Source: Pollutimonas sp963706785
Lineage (GTDB): Bacteria; Pseudomonadota; Gammaproteobacteria; Burkholderiales; Burkholderiaceae_B
Direction: 5' to 3'
Assembly (NCBI GenBank): GCA_963706785.1
Contig: CAVPNJ010000001.1
Location: forward strand, 62,001-126,000
DNA length: 64,000 nt
Shown: in pieces, positions 35,918-45,816 of the stretch
Layout: every line of letters starts with the position of its first letter
How positions within the stretch are numbered: the stretch's first letter is position 1
Translations under genes and position numbers: made by a program
The notes under the pieces: model-generated
What the model was told of the DNA's origin: nothing
What the model saw: the letters and a program-made list of their open reading frames with translations, nothing else
Database searches by the model: none

Positions 35918-36823
35918 ATGCGGTCGCGACTCACCCTTGTTCATTTGGAGGCGGTTGTCTCTGTGGCGGAAAACTTAAGCTTTCACCAAGCCTCATTGCA
36001 GTTGCATACATCGCAACCGGCTTTAAGCCGATGCATCCAGGGCGCAGAAGAGGCAGTTGGAGCAAAACTCTTTGACAGAACCACCCGAAATGTCAGCCTA
36101 ACTCCGGCCGGGGCATCGTTTTTGCCTATCGCTCGCCGCCTTCTTATGGACTTTGAGTGTCTTATAGAGGGAGTTACTGAATATATGGATGGCGATCGCG
36201 GGACGCTTTCTATCGCCGCATTGCCTTCATTGGGAGCCACGCTACTACCTGAGGTGATGTGCGAATTTGCAAGGACCTGGCCCGCAGTGAAAGTGTCCAT
36301 CGTCGCCCCACACAACCAGATCTTGACCGACTTAGTCATTAACGGTCAGGTGGATTTCGGCATTACCATGAAGCCGCCGAAAAGTGAAAAGGTACTGTAC
36401 GAACATCTCTTGGATGATGAGTTTGTCTTGATCTGCAGTCCTGCTCACCCGTTGGCCAAATCGTCATCATGTAGATGGAGTGTTTTTAAAAAATATCCCT
36501 ACATTGCGCTTTCGCCTACGACAAGTATGTCTCTGCTGACCCAACAGGTCTTCAAACAACTCCATTTGGATGTCGAGCCGGCGTACGAAATAGATGGCCT
36601 TCGACTCACCGGCCAATTGATCGGTGCGGGATTGGGGATTACTGCTATTCCTCGTCTAGTCCTTCCTCAACTCGGGCAAATTGACTTGCGGGTTATTCCT
36701 TTGCGTTCACCAGCAATGCACAGATCGCTTGGCATCGTGACGAGGGAAGGCCGGACCCCTTCTGTGCTGGCGAATAATTTTCTAAAGCTGCTTCAGCACT
36801 CCAAAATAACAGCCACGAAGTGA
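35918..36823 (+). CDS. LysR-family transcriptional regulator
   Basis: A 301-residue LTTR. The N-terminal helix-turn-helix spans about residues 5-63 (VAENLSFHQASLQLHTSQPA, then LFDRTTRNVSLTPAG); the effector domain is about 90-295 with two alpha/beta lobes. ATG 35918 has TGGAA 6 bases upstream. It is divergent from the tctC-CoA-transferase operon and is its likely activator. Its 3' end meets a decayed integrase on the opposite strand. Confidence 0.9.
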   Translation: MRSRLTLVHLEAVVSVAENLSFHQASLQLHTSQPALSRCIQGAEEAVGAKLFDRTTRNVSLTPAGASFLPIARRLLMDFECLIEGVTEYMDGDRGTLSIAALPSLGATLLPEVMCEFARTWPAVKVSIVAPHNQILTDLVINGQVDFGITMKPPKSEKVLYEHLLDDEFVLICSPAHPLAKSSSCRWSVFKKYPYIALSPTTSMSLLTQQVFKQLHLDVEPAYEIDGLRLTGQLIGAGLGITAIPRLVLPQLGQIDLRVIPLRSPAMHRSLGIVTREGRTPSVLANNFLKLLQHSKITATK

Positions 36824-36833
36824 GGTTTCGGAC

Positions 36834-37365
36834 GAGCTGCTAGAAGCAAAGTCGGCATACTGTCCGTTGAAGCGAGGCGCGATTGCCCATATCTTTGTTC
36901 GTTTTGCTCCAGTCACTCTATCTGGACTATTCTGCCAAGGCTCAAAGGAACATGTCCGGATGCGGCTAAGATTCGACGTTCGCCCCTTCCATGCAAGCAG
37001 TTCTCGCTGCGCAGGAACTAGGGCCCTGTAGCTCGGATGCCATGGCATACTCTTTGGACTTACGAGTCGTACTACTTCTCCTTCCACATCGACGTCATCG
37101 TTGAACAAAACCTGTAACGCCTCGTATGTACGACATGCACTAGCAGCGAGTAGCGCGTACAGAGCCTTGTCCCAATATGTAGGCATCGCTTCGATCAGCT
37201 CCATGACTTTGTCGTACGGAAAAGCCCGTTGCTCATCGTAAGGCGTATCATCAAACTCACCACGCAGTACCACGCTCTCAACCAGTTTAGGGCCAGCGGG
37301 GAAAACACCCGCGATCATCGAGCGGGCCTGCATAGCAATCACATGTTGCGCTTGGACGGGGCTGG
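36834..37365 (-). pseudogene. Tyrosine recombinase (phage-type integrase) fragment
   Basis: The open part (from about 37365) reads AFPYDKVMELIEAMPTYWDK, LYALLAASACRTYEALQVLF and VRLVSPKSMPWHPSYRALVP, matching the first half of a tyrosine-recombinase catalytic domain, including the first catalytic Arg in the ACRTYEAL box. The N-terminal DNA-binding domain and the H-x-x-R...Tyr second half are missing; after PAQRELLAWKGRTSNL the sequence is no longer family-like and the frame overlaps the LysR tail. Stops upstream of 37365 confirm truncation. It lies about 1 kb from the 3' end of tRNA-Arg, the usual position for an integrase. Confidence 0.7.
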
Positions 37366-37438
37366 GTCAACATTATTCCTAAATCGAAGGTTTTAGCGAA
37401 GATAGATGGAGGAACCGCAGTAATTGTCGTTGAGGATT

Positions 37439-37743
37439 TTGTTCCGGCTGACGGATGCGGGATGGAGTGTTATTAATAGCGTACATAGATTATTAAAAAT
37501 CGCGCTATGGGTATCCATCATTGCAGTAGTACTCAGTGCATACTCATGGGTGAAAAGCTAGTCCAAGATTACGGAATCAAACCAGTACTGGACGATTTGT
37601 CTGCACTCCGCTGAGCATGCGGTGCATGAAGCTGACGTCGCCTTATTGGACGCGCTCGCAAGCAATGTCATCTCGCGTTGTGCCCTTACCTTAGAAAGAG
37701 TAAATCGTGCTGGCGTGGAAAGGTCTCTTGCAACCTGTACCGA
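37439..37743 (+). pseudogene. Possible small membrane protein gene with in-frame amber codon
   Basis: One frame from TTG 37439 (GAGG 5 bases upstream) encodes LFRLTDAGWSVINSVHRLLK followed by a clear membrane helix (IALWVSIIAVVLSAYSW), hits TAG at 37559-37561, and then continues in the same frame as SKITESNQYWTICLHSAEHA to LERVNRAGVERSLATCTD and a TAA/TAG-type end near 37743. Composition on both sides of the amber looks coding. I do not recognise the family. It may be a decayed gene of about 100 codons or a 40-residue membrane peptide. Confidence 0.3.
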
Positions 37744-38393
37744 CTAAGTTATAGATCGGATTAAGTTCAACGCATATCGTCACTGCTGAGCCGTCACTTT
37801 CCACTAATAATTTTGGCCCAGCGCCCCAGGGTCGAGAGGCATCCTCGGGTCGCTCGTAATGCACCAGAAAAAATGCAATGCGATCGCACAAGTCCCGCCT
37901 GAACCACCGCCTGTGTTGCGAATTGAAGGACTCGTGAAACACTATTCGCTTCTCCTTATTTCTCATACCAACATACGGGCGTTTTGTTCGTTAGCGATGG
38001 GGAGCTCGCCCTCTGCCATGTTGGTTCACAGGCTGAGTAGAACATCAAGATGATGAGAAATAGCCTTTACCAGTGATACTCCTACCTCGACGCCCGCGCA
38101 TCCGTCGCGCTGCTTGTCCTGCCCATAAGGTCTATTTAGTCGAATGTCAGACTTAATACTGCGCAAGTAGGCGTCGTCTGTACGTCAGCAACGGCTCAAG
38201 TCGTGTCGAAAACGATATCAACTTCGGCAAACTAAGATAGTGTGCCCGAGCCTTCGAGATCCTCGGCGGCGGTGCCTACACTGAGAGGCGCAGCTGAGAT
38301 GTGCATATCGCGCGCTGGTGCATATATACAGGTAAGTTCCGCGAGGTATTGGAAAAAGAGAAAGTTGATGTGCTAGAGAGCATATAGAAGAAT
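37744..38393. other. Region between integrase remnant and tRNA-Arg, no supported gene
   Basis: A minus-strand frame of 91 codons (37691-37966) has no recognisable motif and overlaps the coding-looking plus-strand frame, so I do not call it. Nothing else convincing is visible; base composition is more AT-rich and patchy than in flanking genes, as expected of remnants next to an integration site. Confidence 0.4.
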
Positions 38394-38470
<77 letters not shown>

Positions 38471-38660
38471 GTGGGCGCATTTTACCGCGTCAGATCGAAA
38501 AGTGAAAAACCCCCTGTTTTCGTCCACTTGCGACGCAAGACGCGGGCCGGGCATCCTTAAAAAGTTTCGCTAAAACGACATTATTTACATCAGGTAACGT
38601 CGTATCTTCTACCGAATGCTACAGTTTCTCGCCTATGCCACAAACGATATGAAGTAACCG

Positions 38661-39959
38661 ATGCGCCTGTCTTTCCTTTTACGTAAATGCTTAGTTCAAA
38701 GTATCGCCTTGCTCGGCGCACTGCTATTGGCAGTTCCAGCAACCGCAGCGATCACCTATAAACTTGACCGCCCCCAAGCACTTCCCGGCGAGGCAATCAA
38801 TATTATCGGCCTCCTGTTCAATGACGGTGACACGGCAATCAGCTGGACCGCGCCGAAAAGCCTCGTCATCCAGTGGCGCGATCAAGACGGCAAAGTAATA
38901 CGGAGCCTCGCGCGCCTCACTACAAACGGAGCCCAGGCCAACGTCCCCGTGAATAATTTTGTGAAGTTCGCCTGGCGTGCCGTGGTCCCCTCCGGCGTCA
39001 AGGGACTGCAAGCTGTCAATGTCGAAGGCGAGCCCACGCTTCTGGCGTTGGACACGAACCCATTGGAAAATAGCCCTGTCACGGGCACCGTCGCAACCGG
39101 CCCCGTCATTGACGCCGGAGCCGGCCAAGGACGTAAGGATCCGGCTCTTCCGGACAACATCGTAGCTGCGACGGGCGCGTCTGTTAGCGAAGGTCCGCGG
39201 GTCAGCACTCCGGAGCGCCTGGCTGCCGCGCCTACCGCATTCGAGAATTTCCGAAGCGCGATATCGCCTTATGACCCTATTTATTTCGATCTAGGAAATA
39301 AAGGGGGCCGCAATGCCCGCTACCAGGTCAGCTTTAAATATCGCTTGTTTTCACCGAACGATCCGGCTAATCCGGAATTCATAGACAATTTTTATTTTGG
39401 GTACACGCAAACGGCCTTGTGGGATCTGGATTCTGATTCAAACCCATTCGTCGACACATCGTTTAAACCCAGTCTTTTCTGGCGCAAAGATGCCCTTTGG
39501 CAATCCCCGCAAAAGAACTGGTTTGTCGGACTTGCCAGCGGCGTAGAGCATGAGTCCAACGGCAAGAAGGATGATGAGTCACGTTCCCTGAATTTCGCCT
39601 ACGTCCAGCCCGAATTCAACTACCGTTTCGATGGCGGAAGCACGCTTACTTTTGCCCCACGCGTTAAAGCTTACTTTGAAAAGAGTGAGAATCCCGACTA
39701 TCCCGACTATGCCGGCTACGTCGACTGGAAACTGCGCTGGGCCCAGGACAATGGCCTGGTGCTTACCGGCCTGTATCGCCACGGTAAGGGCGGGCACAAT
39801 ACCAGCCAGTTAGAAGCGGCATGGCCCTTGCGAAGAACCTTTCTGAACATGAATGGCTACTTTCACGTGCAGTATTTCCGCGGATATGGCCAAACCTTGC
39901 TTGACTATAACCGAAAAAGCGACGGCCAGATTCGTATCGGAATTGCTTTAGTTCCCTAA
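38661..39959 (+). CDS. pldA: Outer-membrane phospholipase A (PldA/OMPLA family)
   Basis: A 432-residue protein with signal peptide (to about residue 28, LLAVPATAA). Residues about 28-120 form an extra beta-rich domain (TYKLDRPQALPGEAINI) before a linker; the OMPLA barrel spans about 205-432. Catalytic triad: His297 and Ser299 in EHESNGK and Asn311 in SRSLNF, with the same 14-residue His-to-Asn spacing as E. coli OMPLA. The enzyme hydrolyses phospholipids in the outer leaflet of the outer membrane, as a calcium-dependent dimer. E. coli OMPLA is 289 residues, so the N-terminal extension is notable though common in betaproteobacteria. Convergent with LysR, overlapping by 4 bases. Confidence 0.93.
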   Translation: MRLSFLLRKCLVQSIALLGALLLAVPATAAITYKLDRPQALPGEAINIIGLLFNDGDTAISWTAPKSLVIQWRDQDGKVIRSLARLTTNGAQANVPVNNFVKFAWRAVVPSGVKGLQAVNVEGEPTLLALDTNPLENSPVTGTVATGPVIDAGAGQGRKDPALPDNIVAATGASVSEGPRVSTPERLAAAPTAFENFRSAISPYDPIYFDLGNKGGRNARYQVSFKYRLFSPNDPANPEFIDNFYFGYTQTALWDLDSDSNPFVDTSFKPSLFWRKDALWQSPQKNWFVGLASGVEHESNGKKDDESRSLNFAYVQPEFNYRFDGGSTLTFAPRVKAYFEKSENPDYPDYAGYVDWKLRWAQDNGLVLTGLYRHGKGGHNTSQLEAAWPLRRTFLNMNGYFHVQYFRGYGQTLLDYNRKSDGQIRIGIALVP

Positions 39960-40879
39960 CTGTTGCTATCGCAAGCGTGAATTAGGAACTGCCTGAATGT
40001 ATCGACAAGACCGACGGGCTCCTGCGACGCCGGCCATAGCAAACCTACGTCCATAGGTGCAACGGCGTCGCTGATAGGGACCGCAACGATCTTCTTTCCT
40101 TCAAGAGACCAGGGCCTGTAGACCAGATCCGACAATATTGACACACCAAAACCATAGGCAACCAGGCCTCGTAGCGCTTCAAGCGAGCTTGTTCTCATAG
40201 CGACCTTAAGATTGACGCCAGCTGCGCCCCAGTGGCGCATAGCGGCGGCATCTGCGTCGTCGACGGTAAGCAATATATAAGGACACTCAGCAATTTCCTG
40301 CAAGCTGACGACAGCCTGCTTTGCTAAGGCATGGTTGGTGGCCATCCAGACTCGACGTCGCGAGCGCACCAAGAGGTGCTGACCATAACGCTGGTCGGAA
40401 TCGATATTCGACAATAATCCTATGCCCAGATCGATGGTTTTATCGGTCAGCGCTTTCTCGAGGGCGCCCCTGTCCATATCCACCAGATCGATCTCCACCT
40501 GGGGAAAACTTCGTTTGAAGCGGCTAAGTAAGTCGGGCAGGAAATAACCCAGCACGGTGTAGGTGGCCGCCAGCCGTATGGTGCCCGTCGTCGTTTGAGG
40601 CAGCAAGCTAGCATGACGCATGGCATCGTTCACGGAATCCATGACATGCCGCGCATGGTTGAAGAAAACCTGCCCCTCCGGGGTCAATACAACGCCGTGG
40701 GGCAAGCGCTCGAACAAGCGGACCTTTAATTGCTTCTCCAAGCTTTGCACAGCACCGGTAATAGCCGATTGAGACACATGCGCTGAAATTGCAGCAGTGG
40801 AAAACTGACCGGAAGTTGCTGCGGCAATAAAATACCGGAGCTGCCGCAGAGTGACTTCGCTCTTCATTTGGTTTTCCAA
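39956..40879 (-). CDS. LysR-family transcriptional regulator (probable iorAB regulator)
   Basis: A 307-residue LTTR with helix-turn-helix at about residues 10-68 (FIAAATSGQFSTAAISAHVS then LFERLPHGVVLTPEG) and effector domain from about 95. It is divergent from the indolepyruvate oxidoreductase gene, 86 bases apart, so it likely controls that gene. Start at 40879 (MENQMKSEV); the internal ATG at residue 5 is also possible. Confidence 0.88.
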   Translation of the reverse strand: MENQMKSEVTLRQLRYFIAAATSGQFSTAAISAHVSQSAITGAVQSLEKQLKVRLFERLPHGVVLTPEGQVFFNHARHVMDSVNDAMRHASLLPQTTTGTIRLAATYTVLGYFLPDLLSRFKRSFPQVEIDLVDMDRGALEKALTDKTIDLGIGLLSNIDSDQRYGQHLLVRSRRRVWMATNHALAKQAVVSLQEIAECPYILLTVDDADAAAMRHWGAAGVNLKVAMRTSSLEALRGLVAYGFGVSILSDLVYRPWSLEGKKIVAVPISDAVAPMDVGLLWPASQEPVGLVDTFRQFLIHACDSNS

Positions 40880-40893
40880 TAGCTGTTAGCGGA

Positions 40894-40906
40894 AAATTTG
40901 ATTTTA
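40894..40906. promoter_or_regulatory. AAAATTTGATTTT dyad in the LysR/iorAB divergent region
   Basis: A 13-base palindrome (AAAAT-TTG-ATTTT) sits 14 bases before the LysR start and 59 bases before iorAB. It is the clearest symmetrical element in the 86-base gap and a candidate regulator site, with weak support. Confidence 0.3.
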
Positions 40907-40965
40907 CGATAGCGAACTTAACTTCTACACTCGCCATACTAATTATTCCAACAGGAGACAGCCGA

Positions 40966-43900
40966 ATGAATGCTCCCCTTGATAAGGCGGTACAGTCGGC
41001 ACATGCCAAGGCGACGCTCGACGATAAGTACACACTCGACCACGGCCGCGCCTACATGAGCGGTACCCAGGCGCTCGTACGGCTGCCTATGTTGCAGAAG
41101 GCACGTGATCAACGTGCCGGTCTGAATACGGCGGGGTTCATTTCAGGCTATCGCGGCTCTCCTTTAGGCGCGCTGGACATGGCTCTGTGGAAGGCAAAAG
41201 ACCACTTGAGCAACAACGATATTGTCTTCCAACCGGGTCTTAATGAAGACCTCGCGGCAACGGCAGTGTGGGGCACGCAGCAAGTAACCTTGTACCCCGA
41301 CGCCACTCGCGACGGCGTCTTTGGCATGTGGTACGGCAAGGGACCAGGCGTTGACCGTTCCATGGACGTATTCAAACATGCGAATTCGGCAGGCACCGCG
41401 CGACACGGTGGGGTACTAGTGCTGGCGGGCGACGACCACGGAGCAAAATCTTCTACGGTCGCGCACCAGTCAGAACACGCTTTTCAAGCAGCAGGCATTC
41501 CCGTGCTATATCCGTCCAACGTGCAGGAGTATCTGGACTATGGCTTGCACGGCTGGGCAATGAGCCGGTACTCGGGGCTATGGGTTGCCATGAAATGCGT
41601 CACAGACGTAGTCGAATCCACCGCTTCCGTCGAAATTGATCCAGACCGCGCCCGCATCATTATTCCCGACGACTTCATGCTGCCGCCCGAGGGCCTGAGC
41701 ATACGCTGGCCTGACCCACCATTGGTCCAGGAAGCACGCCTGATCGACTATAAATGGTATGCAGCATTGGCCTACACGCGCGCCAACAAACTTAACCGTG
41801 TGCTTATCGATTCGCCACGCGCGCGCTTCGGCATTATGACCGCCGGAAAGGCCTATCTCGATACACGACAAGCGTTGGCCGACCTGGGTCTGGACGCAGC
41901 CACCTGTGCGCAAATTGGCATACGCTTGATTAAAATTGGCTGTGTTTGGCCATTAAACGCGCAAGATGCACGCGAATTCGCGACAGGCCTCGAGGAAATT
42001 CTGGTCGTCGAAGAAAAACGCCAGATACTGGAATATGCACTGAAAGAAGAGCTGTACAACTGGCGCGACGACGTTCGCCCCCGGGTCTTCGGAAAGTTCG
42101 ACGAAAAGGACAATGCAGGCGGTGAATGGTCGGTTCCACGCGGACAATGGTTGCTGCCAGCGGCCGCCGAACTATCACCAGCGCACATCGCGCGGGCCAT
42201 CGCCCGCCGCCTGGAGAAAGCCGAGCTGCCAATCGAGCTGCGCTCAAGGATCGCCGCCCGTATCGCAATCATCGACGCCAAAGAGCGAGAAATGCTGCAG
42301 CCCGTTGCCACAACTGAGCGCAAACCGTGGTTCTGCTCCGGGTGCCCCCACAACACATCGACCAATGTCCCGGAAGGTTCCCGCGCGCTTGCGGGTATCG
42401 GCTGCCATTACATGACCATCTGGATGGATCGAAAAACAGAGACCTTCAGCCATATGGGTGGCGAAGGCGCGGCATGGATAGGCCAGAAGTCCTTTACCAA
42501 AGAAAAGCATATCTTTGCCAATCTGGGCGATGGAACGTATTTCCATTCCGGAGTCCTGGCGATTCGGGCGGCGATTGCCGCGAATGCGAACATAACCTAC
42601 AAAATTCTATACAACGACGCGGTGGCCATGACGGGTGGGCAACCTGTAGACGGCCAGTTAAAGGTGACTGACGTCATAGCCCAGGTCCATGCGGAAGGTG
42701 CCAGGAAAGTTGTGGTCGTAACCGACGAACCCGAGAAATACCGTGGCATCAAACTCGTTGGCAACCCGGCTGTTTATCACCGCGACGAACTTGACCGTGT
42801 GCAGCGCGAGTTACGCGAGATCGAGGGTACAACCGTACTGGTATATGACCAGACCTGCGCCACCGAGAAACGGCGCAGGCGCAAGCGCGGCACCTATCCC
42901 GATCCTGCCCGTCGCATCTTCATCAACGACGCCGTCTGCGAAGGTTGCGGCGACTGCTCTATCAAGTCGAACTGCCTGTCGGTCGAACCCCTGAACACTC
43001 CTTCCGGCACCAAGCGAAAAATCAATCAGTCATCGTGTAATAAAGACTATTCCTGTACAAACGGATTCTGTCCAAGCTTTATTACCGCCGAAGGCGCCCA
43101 AGTCAAAAAACCAAAGCCCCAACAGCCGGACACGGGCGGCGTCGCCAATTCGGGGCTGCCGCGCCCCGCTTTGCCTGCCATTGACGGAGCTTATGGCATT
43201 CTGGTCACTGGTATAGGTGGGACCGGGGTGGTAACTATTGGAGGGCTGCTCGGCATGGCCGCCCATCTGGAAAATAAGGGCGTGACGGTGCTCGACATGG
43301 CCGGTCTGGCACAGAAAGGCGGGGCAGTACTAAGCCATGTACAGATCGCGAATCATCCCGACGACATCCACGCCACTCGCATAGCGACAGGTGAGGCGGA
43401 ATTGATTATCGGCTGCGATGCCATCGTCTCAACTTCGCCGGAGGTCTTATCCAGGGCGCAAAAGAATGTGACACACGCCGCGATCAATAGCGCTCCTATT
43501 CCCACTGCTGACGTTATTCACAATGCCAAATGGCAATTCCCCGAGGCAGCCGCCACCTCTGACCTGACCGGCGCTATTGGCACGAGCTGTGAATTTTTGA
43601 ATGCCAATGCCCTGGCCATCAAGCTTCTGGGAGACGCTATTTATGCAAACCCATTGCTCTTGGGTTATGCATGGCAAAAGGCTTGGATACCTTTGTCGTA
43701 CGAAAGCCTGATCCGTGCGATCGAACTTAACGGCGTCACCATAGAGAAAAATCTATCGGCGTTTGAATGGGGCCGAGCCGCAGCCCATCACGGCGTAACC
43801 GCCATAGCACCGGACATCGGCAAGAAGGAAATCGCGACAACCGTTATTGCCATGCCCGAAACGCTCGACAAGTTGATCGAACGCAATGCCAGATGGCTGA

Positions 43901-44529
43901 CCGAATATCAAGATGCGGCTTACGCAAAGCATTACACAGATGCCGTCGCCCTAATCCGAGAGCGCGAGGCGGCGCTGTCGATGCCTAAACCCTTACGCCT
44001 GACTCCAGTAATTGCAAAAAATTTGGCCAAGCTAATGGCCTACAAAGACGAATACGAAGTCGCCCGTTTATATGTCGATCCGGCGTTCACCGAAAAATTG
44101 CGCGATCAATTCGAAGGGGAGCCAGGGCGCGATTATCAGGTGCACTTTCACCTGGCCCCTCCGCTTTTTGCGAAACGGAATGACCAGGGTCAGTTAGTGA
44201 AGAAGAAATTTGGTCCCTGGATGATGTCGGTATTCAAGGTACTGGCAAGACTAAAAGGCCTTCGGGGAACAAGGCTGGATGTTTTTGGGAAAACTCTCGA
44301 AAGGCAACAGGAACGCGAGCTTGTGACTGAGTACTTCAATCTCATAAAGGAATTGAGTGAAACCGTGACGGCAAAAAATCTTGCGATAGCGCTAGAGTTG
44401 GCAAACCTGCCCGACGACATCCGCGGCTTCGGCCACGTGAAGGAAAAAAGCATGCAGACGGCCAAGGCGAAACGCAGCGGCCTGCTGGACAGCTATCGGC
44501 GCGCGGCCGTTCTGGGCCGGGCCGCTTGA
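40966..44529 (+). CDS. Indolepyruvate:ferredoxin oxidoreductase, fused alpha/beta subunits (IorAB)
   Basis: A 1187-residue 2-oxoacid oxidoreductase. Residues about 20-430 form the pyrimidine-binding and transketolase-like domains. CSGCPHNTSTNVP near 456 begins the TPP-binding part with GDGTYFHSG near 522 and NDAVAMTGGQPV near 550. A ferredoxin-like 4Fe-4S site is at CEGCGDCSIKSNCLSVEPL near 658. The gamma-type domain starts at GILVTGIGGTGVVTIGG near 743. It converts arylpyruvates (indole-, phenyl-, hydroxyphenylpyruvate) to aryl-acetyl-CoA with ferredoxin. The fused form is common in Burkholderiales. ATG 40966 has AGGAGA 7 bases upstream. The next genes are a universal stress protein and a Liv system. 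Confidence 0.92.
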   Translation: MNAPLDKAVQSAHAKATLDDKYTLDHGRAYMSGTQALVRLPMLQKARDQRAGLNTAGFISGYRGSPLGALDMALWKAKDHLSNNDIVFQPGLNEDLAATAVWGTQQVTLYPDATRDGVFGMWYGKGPGVDRSMDVFKHANSAGTARHGGVLVLAGDDHGAKSSTVAHQSEHAFQAAGIPVLYPSNVQEYLDYGLHGWAMSRYSGLWVAMKCVTDVVESTASVEIDPDRARIIIPDDFMLPPEGLSIRWPDPPLVQEARLIDYKWYAALAYTRANKLNRVLIDSPRARFGIMTAGKAYLDTRQALADLGLDAATCAQIGIRLIKIGCVWPLNAQDAREFATGLEEILVVEEKRQILEYALKEELYNWRDDVRPRVFGKFDEKDNAGGEWSVPRGQWLLPAAAELSPAHIARAIARRLEKAELPIELRSRIAARIAIIDAKEREMLQPVATTERKPWFCSGCPHNTSTNVPEGSRALAGIGCHYMTIWMDRKTETFSHMGGEGAAWIGQKSFTKEKHIFANLGDGTYFHSGVLAIRAAIAANANITYKILYNDAVAMTGGQPVDGQLKVTDVIAQVHAEGARKVVVVTDEPEKYRGIKLVGNPAVYHRDELDRVQRELREIEGTTVLVYDQTCATEKRRRRKRGTYPDPARRIFINDAVCEGCGDCSIKSNCLSVEPLNTPSGTKRKINQSSCNKDYSCTNGFCPSFITAEGAQVKKPKPQQPDTGGVANSGLPRPALPAIDGAYGILVTGIGGTGVVTIGGLLGMAAHLENKGVTVLDMAGLAQKGGAVLSHVQIANHPDDIHATRIATGEAELIIGCDAIVSTSPEVLSRAQKNVTHAAINSAPIPTADVIHNAKWQFPEAAATSDLTGAIGTSCEFLNANALAIKLLGDAIYANPLLLGYAWQKAWIPLSYESLIRAIELNGVTIEKNLSAFEWGRAAAHHGVTAIAPDIGKKEIATTVIAMPETLDKLIERNARWLTEYQDAAYAKHYTDAVALIREREAALSMPKPLRLTPVIAKNLAKLMAYKDEYEVARLYVDPAFTEKLRDQFEGEPGRDYQVHFHLAPPLFAKRNDQGQLVKKKFGPWMMSVFKVLARLKGLRGTRLDVFGKTLERQQERELVTEYFNLIKELSETVTAKNLAIALELANLPDDIRGFGHVKEKSMQTAKAKRSGLLDSYRRAAVLGRAA

Positions 44530-44570
44530 CGGCGGTCGCTCTAGCCTAACCTGCCCCGAGCTTGCTGACT

Positions 44571-44990
44571 TCAGATCAGCAATACGGGGCGATGAGCATG
44601 GGCAATTACACGGCCACACACCGAGCCGACAATGACGTCAAGAAAAGGTCCTCGGTGATGCGAGCCCATGACGATCGCCATTGCGTCAATCGAGTCGGCA
44701 TACTTGACGATGCGTTCGGCCGTATTCCCGACAAGTCCGTGGCCTTCTACGGTGAGGTTGGCCGCGCGCAGAATGTTGGTCACTGACAGCATGGCTTTTT
44801 CATTCGCGTCGCGGTGCCAGGCGGCGACATCATCACGGTTCACGAAGGTTCGGACGTCGCCGCCAACGTTGGGATCACAATGCACCACATGCACAGTGAA
44901 ATCACGGCTCAGCAAAGGACTCTCGACCAGATATCGTGCCGCTGCATCGCTGTGTGCGGACCCGTCGGTCGCAAGTACGATATTGTTCAT
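44571..44990 (-). CDS. Universal stress protein (UspA family)
   Basis: A 139-residue single Usp domain: NNIVLATDGSAHSDAAARYL at the N-terminus and the ATP-binding loop VMGSHHRGPFLDVIVGSVCG (G-x2-G-x9-GS form) near residue 115. It belongs to the ATP-binding branch. It lies 71 bases downstream of livF in the second Liv cluster on the same strand and may be co-transcribed; its role is unknown. Confidence 0.9.
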   Translation of the reverse strand: MNNIVLATDGSAHSDAAARYLVESPLLSRDFTVHVVHCDPNVGGDVRTFVNRDDVAAWHRDANEKAMLSVTNILRAANLTVEGHGLVGNTAERIVKYADSIDAMAIVMGSHHRGPFLDVIVGSVCGRVIAHAHRPVLLI

Positions 44991-45061
44991 ATCTTGGTCT
45001 CCTTTTTGACTAGATACCTATCGATAAAGTACCGCCGCGGCATCCAGCGCGCACATTGCGT

Positions 45062-45814
45062 CTACAGTGCGAGGTACGTCCTTCTGACCTCTTCATTATC
45101 CGCCAAATCTTGCATAGACCCCGTATACCGAATGGCGCCTTTCTCGAGCACATAGGCGCGATCTGACACCAAGCGGGCAAAATGGATATTCTGTTCGGAC
45201 AGCAACACACTGGCGCCGCGTTCCTTCAGAGCCAGAATCATCGAGACCATCTGCTCGACGATAAGCGGCGCGACGCCCTCAGACGGCTCGTCCAGCAACA
45301 CAAGAAACGGATTGCCCATAAGCGTTCTGGCCACCGTCAGCATTTGCTGCTCGCCGCCACTCATGGCACCAGCGAGACGATCTTGCATTGGGGCCAGATT
45401 GGGGAACAGCTCGTAGATTGATTCGACCGTCCAATTTAGACCGGTCCGGCCGTCAGGCCAAACTCTGGGCATTTGCCGACCCGTCATCAGGTTTTCTTTC
45501 ACTGTCAGTTCAGTGAAGACCCGCCGATCTTCGGGCACATAGCCCAAACCCAAGCGCGCGACCTCGTAAGCCTGTTTTCCTTCAAGGGCATGCCCCATGA
45601 AATGAACTTGACCATTGCGTTTCAGCATAAGGTTCATAATGGATTTAAGGGTGGTGGATTTTCCAGCACCATTACGCCCCATCAGTGCGACAACCTCGCC
45701 CCGGCCGACATGCAGATCAATGCTGTGCAGGATATGCGCGGCGCCATACCAAGCGTTCAGATTTGTCACCTTCAACAAGGGAACAGACGCGACCGGCTCG
45801 TTGTTCAGGGACAT
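45062..45814 (-). CDS. livF: Branched-chain amino acid-type ABC transporter ATP-binding protein LivF (second cluster)
   Basis: A 250-residue ATPase: Walker A GRNGAGKST near 45, signature MSGGEQQ near 160 and Walker B LVLLDEPSEGVAP near 178. The signature starts with Met instead of the usual Leu, a conservative change. It starts 2 bases after the livG stop. Last transport gene of the second cluster. Confidence 0.92.
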   Translation of the reverse strand: MSLNNEPVASVPLLKVTNLNAWYGAAHILHSIDLHVGRGEVVALMGRNGAGKSTTLKSIMNLMLKRNGQVHFMGHALEGKQAYEVARLGLGYVPEDRRVFTELTVKENLMTGRQMPRVWPDGRTGLNWTVESIYELFPNLAPMQDRLAGAMSGGEQQMLTVARTLMGNPFLVLLDEPSEGVAPLIVEQMVSMILALKERGASVLLSEQNIHFARLVSDRAYVLEKGAIRYTGSMQDLADNEEVRRTYLAL

Positions 45815-45816
45815 AA

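Noticed and set aside
36782..36833. Last residues of the integrase frame overlapping the LysR 3' end
   Set aside because: They are read out of family context after the truncation and belong to the LysR coding sequence on the other strand.
37691..37966. 91-codon minus-strand frame near tRNA-Arg
   Set aside because: No motif, no ribosome site, and it overlaps a more protein-like plus-strand frame.
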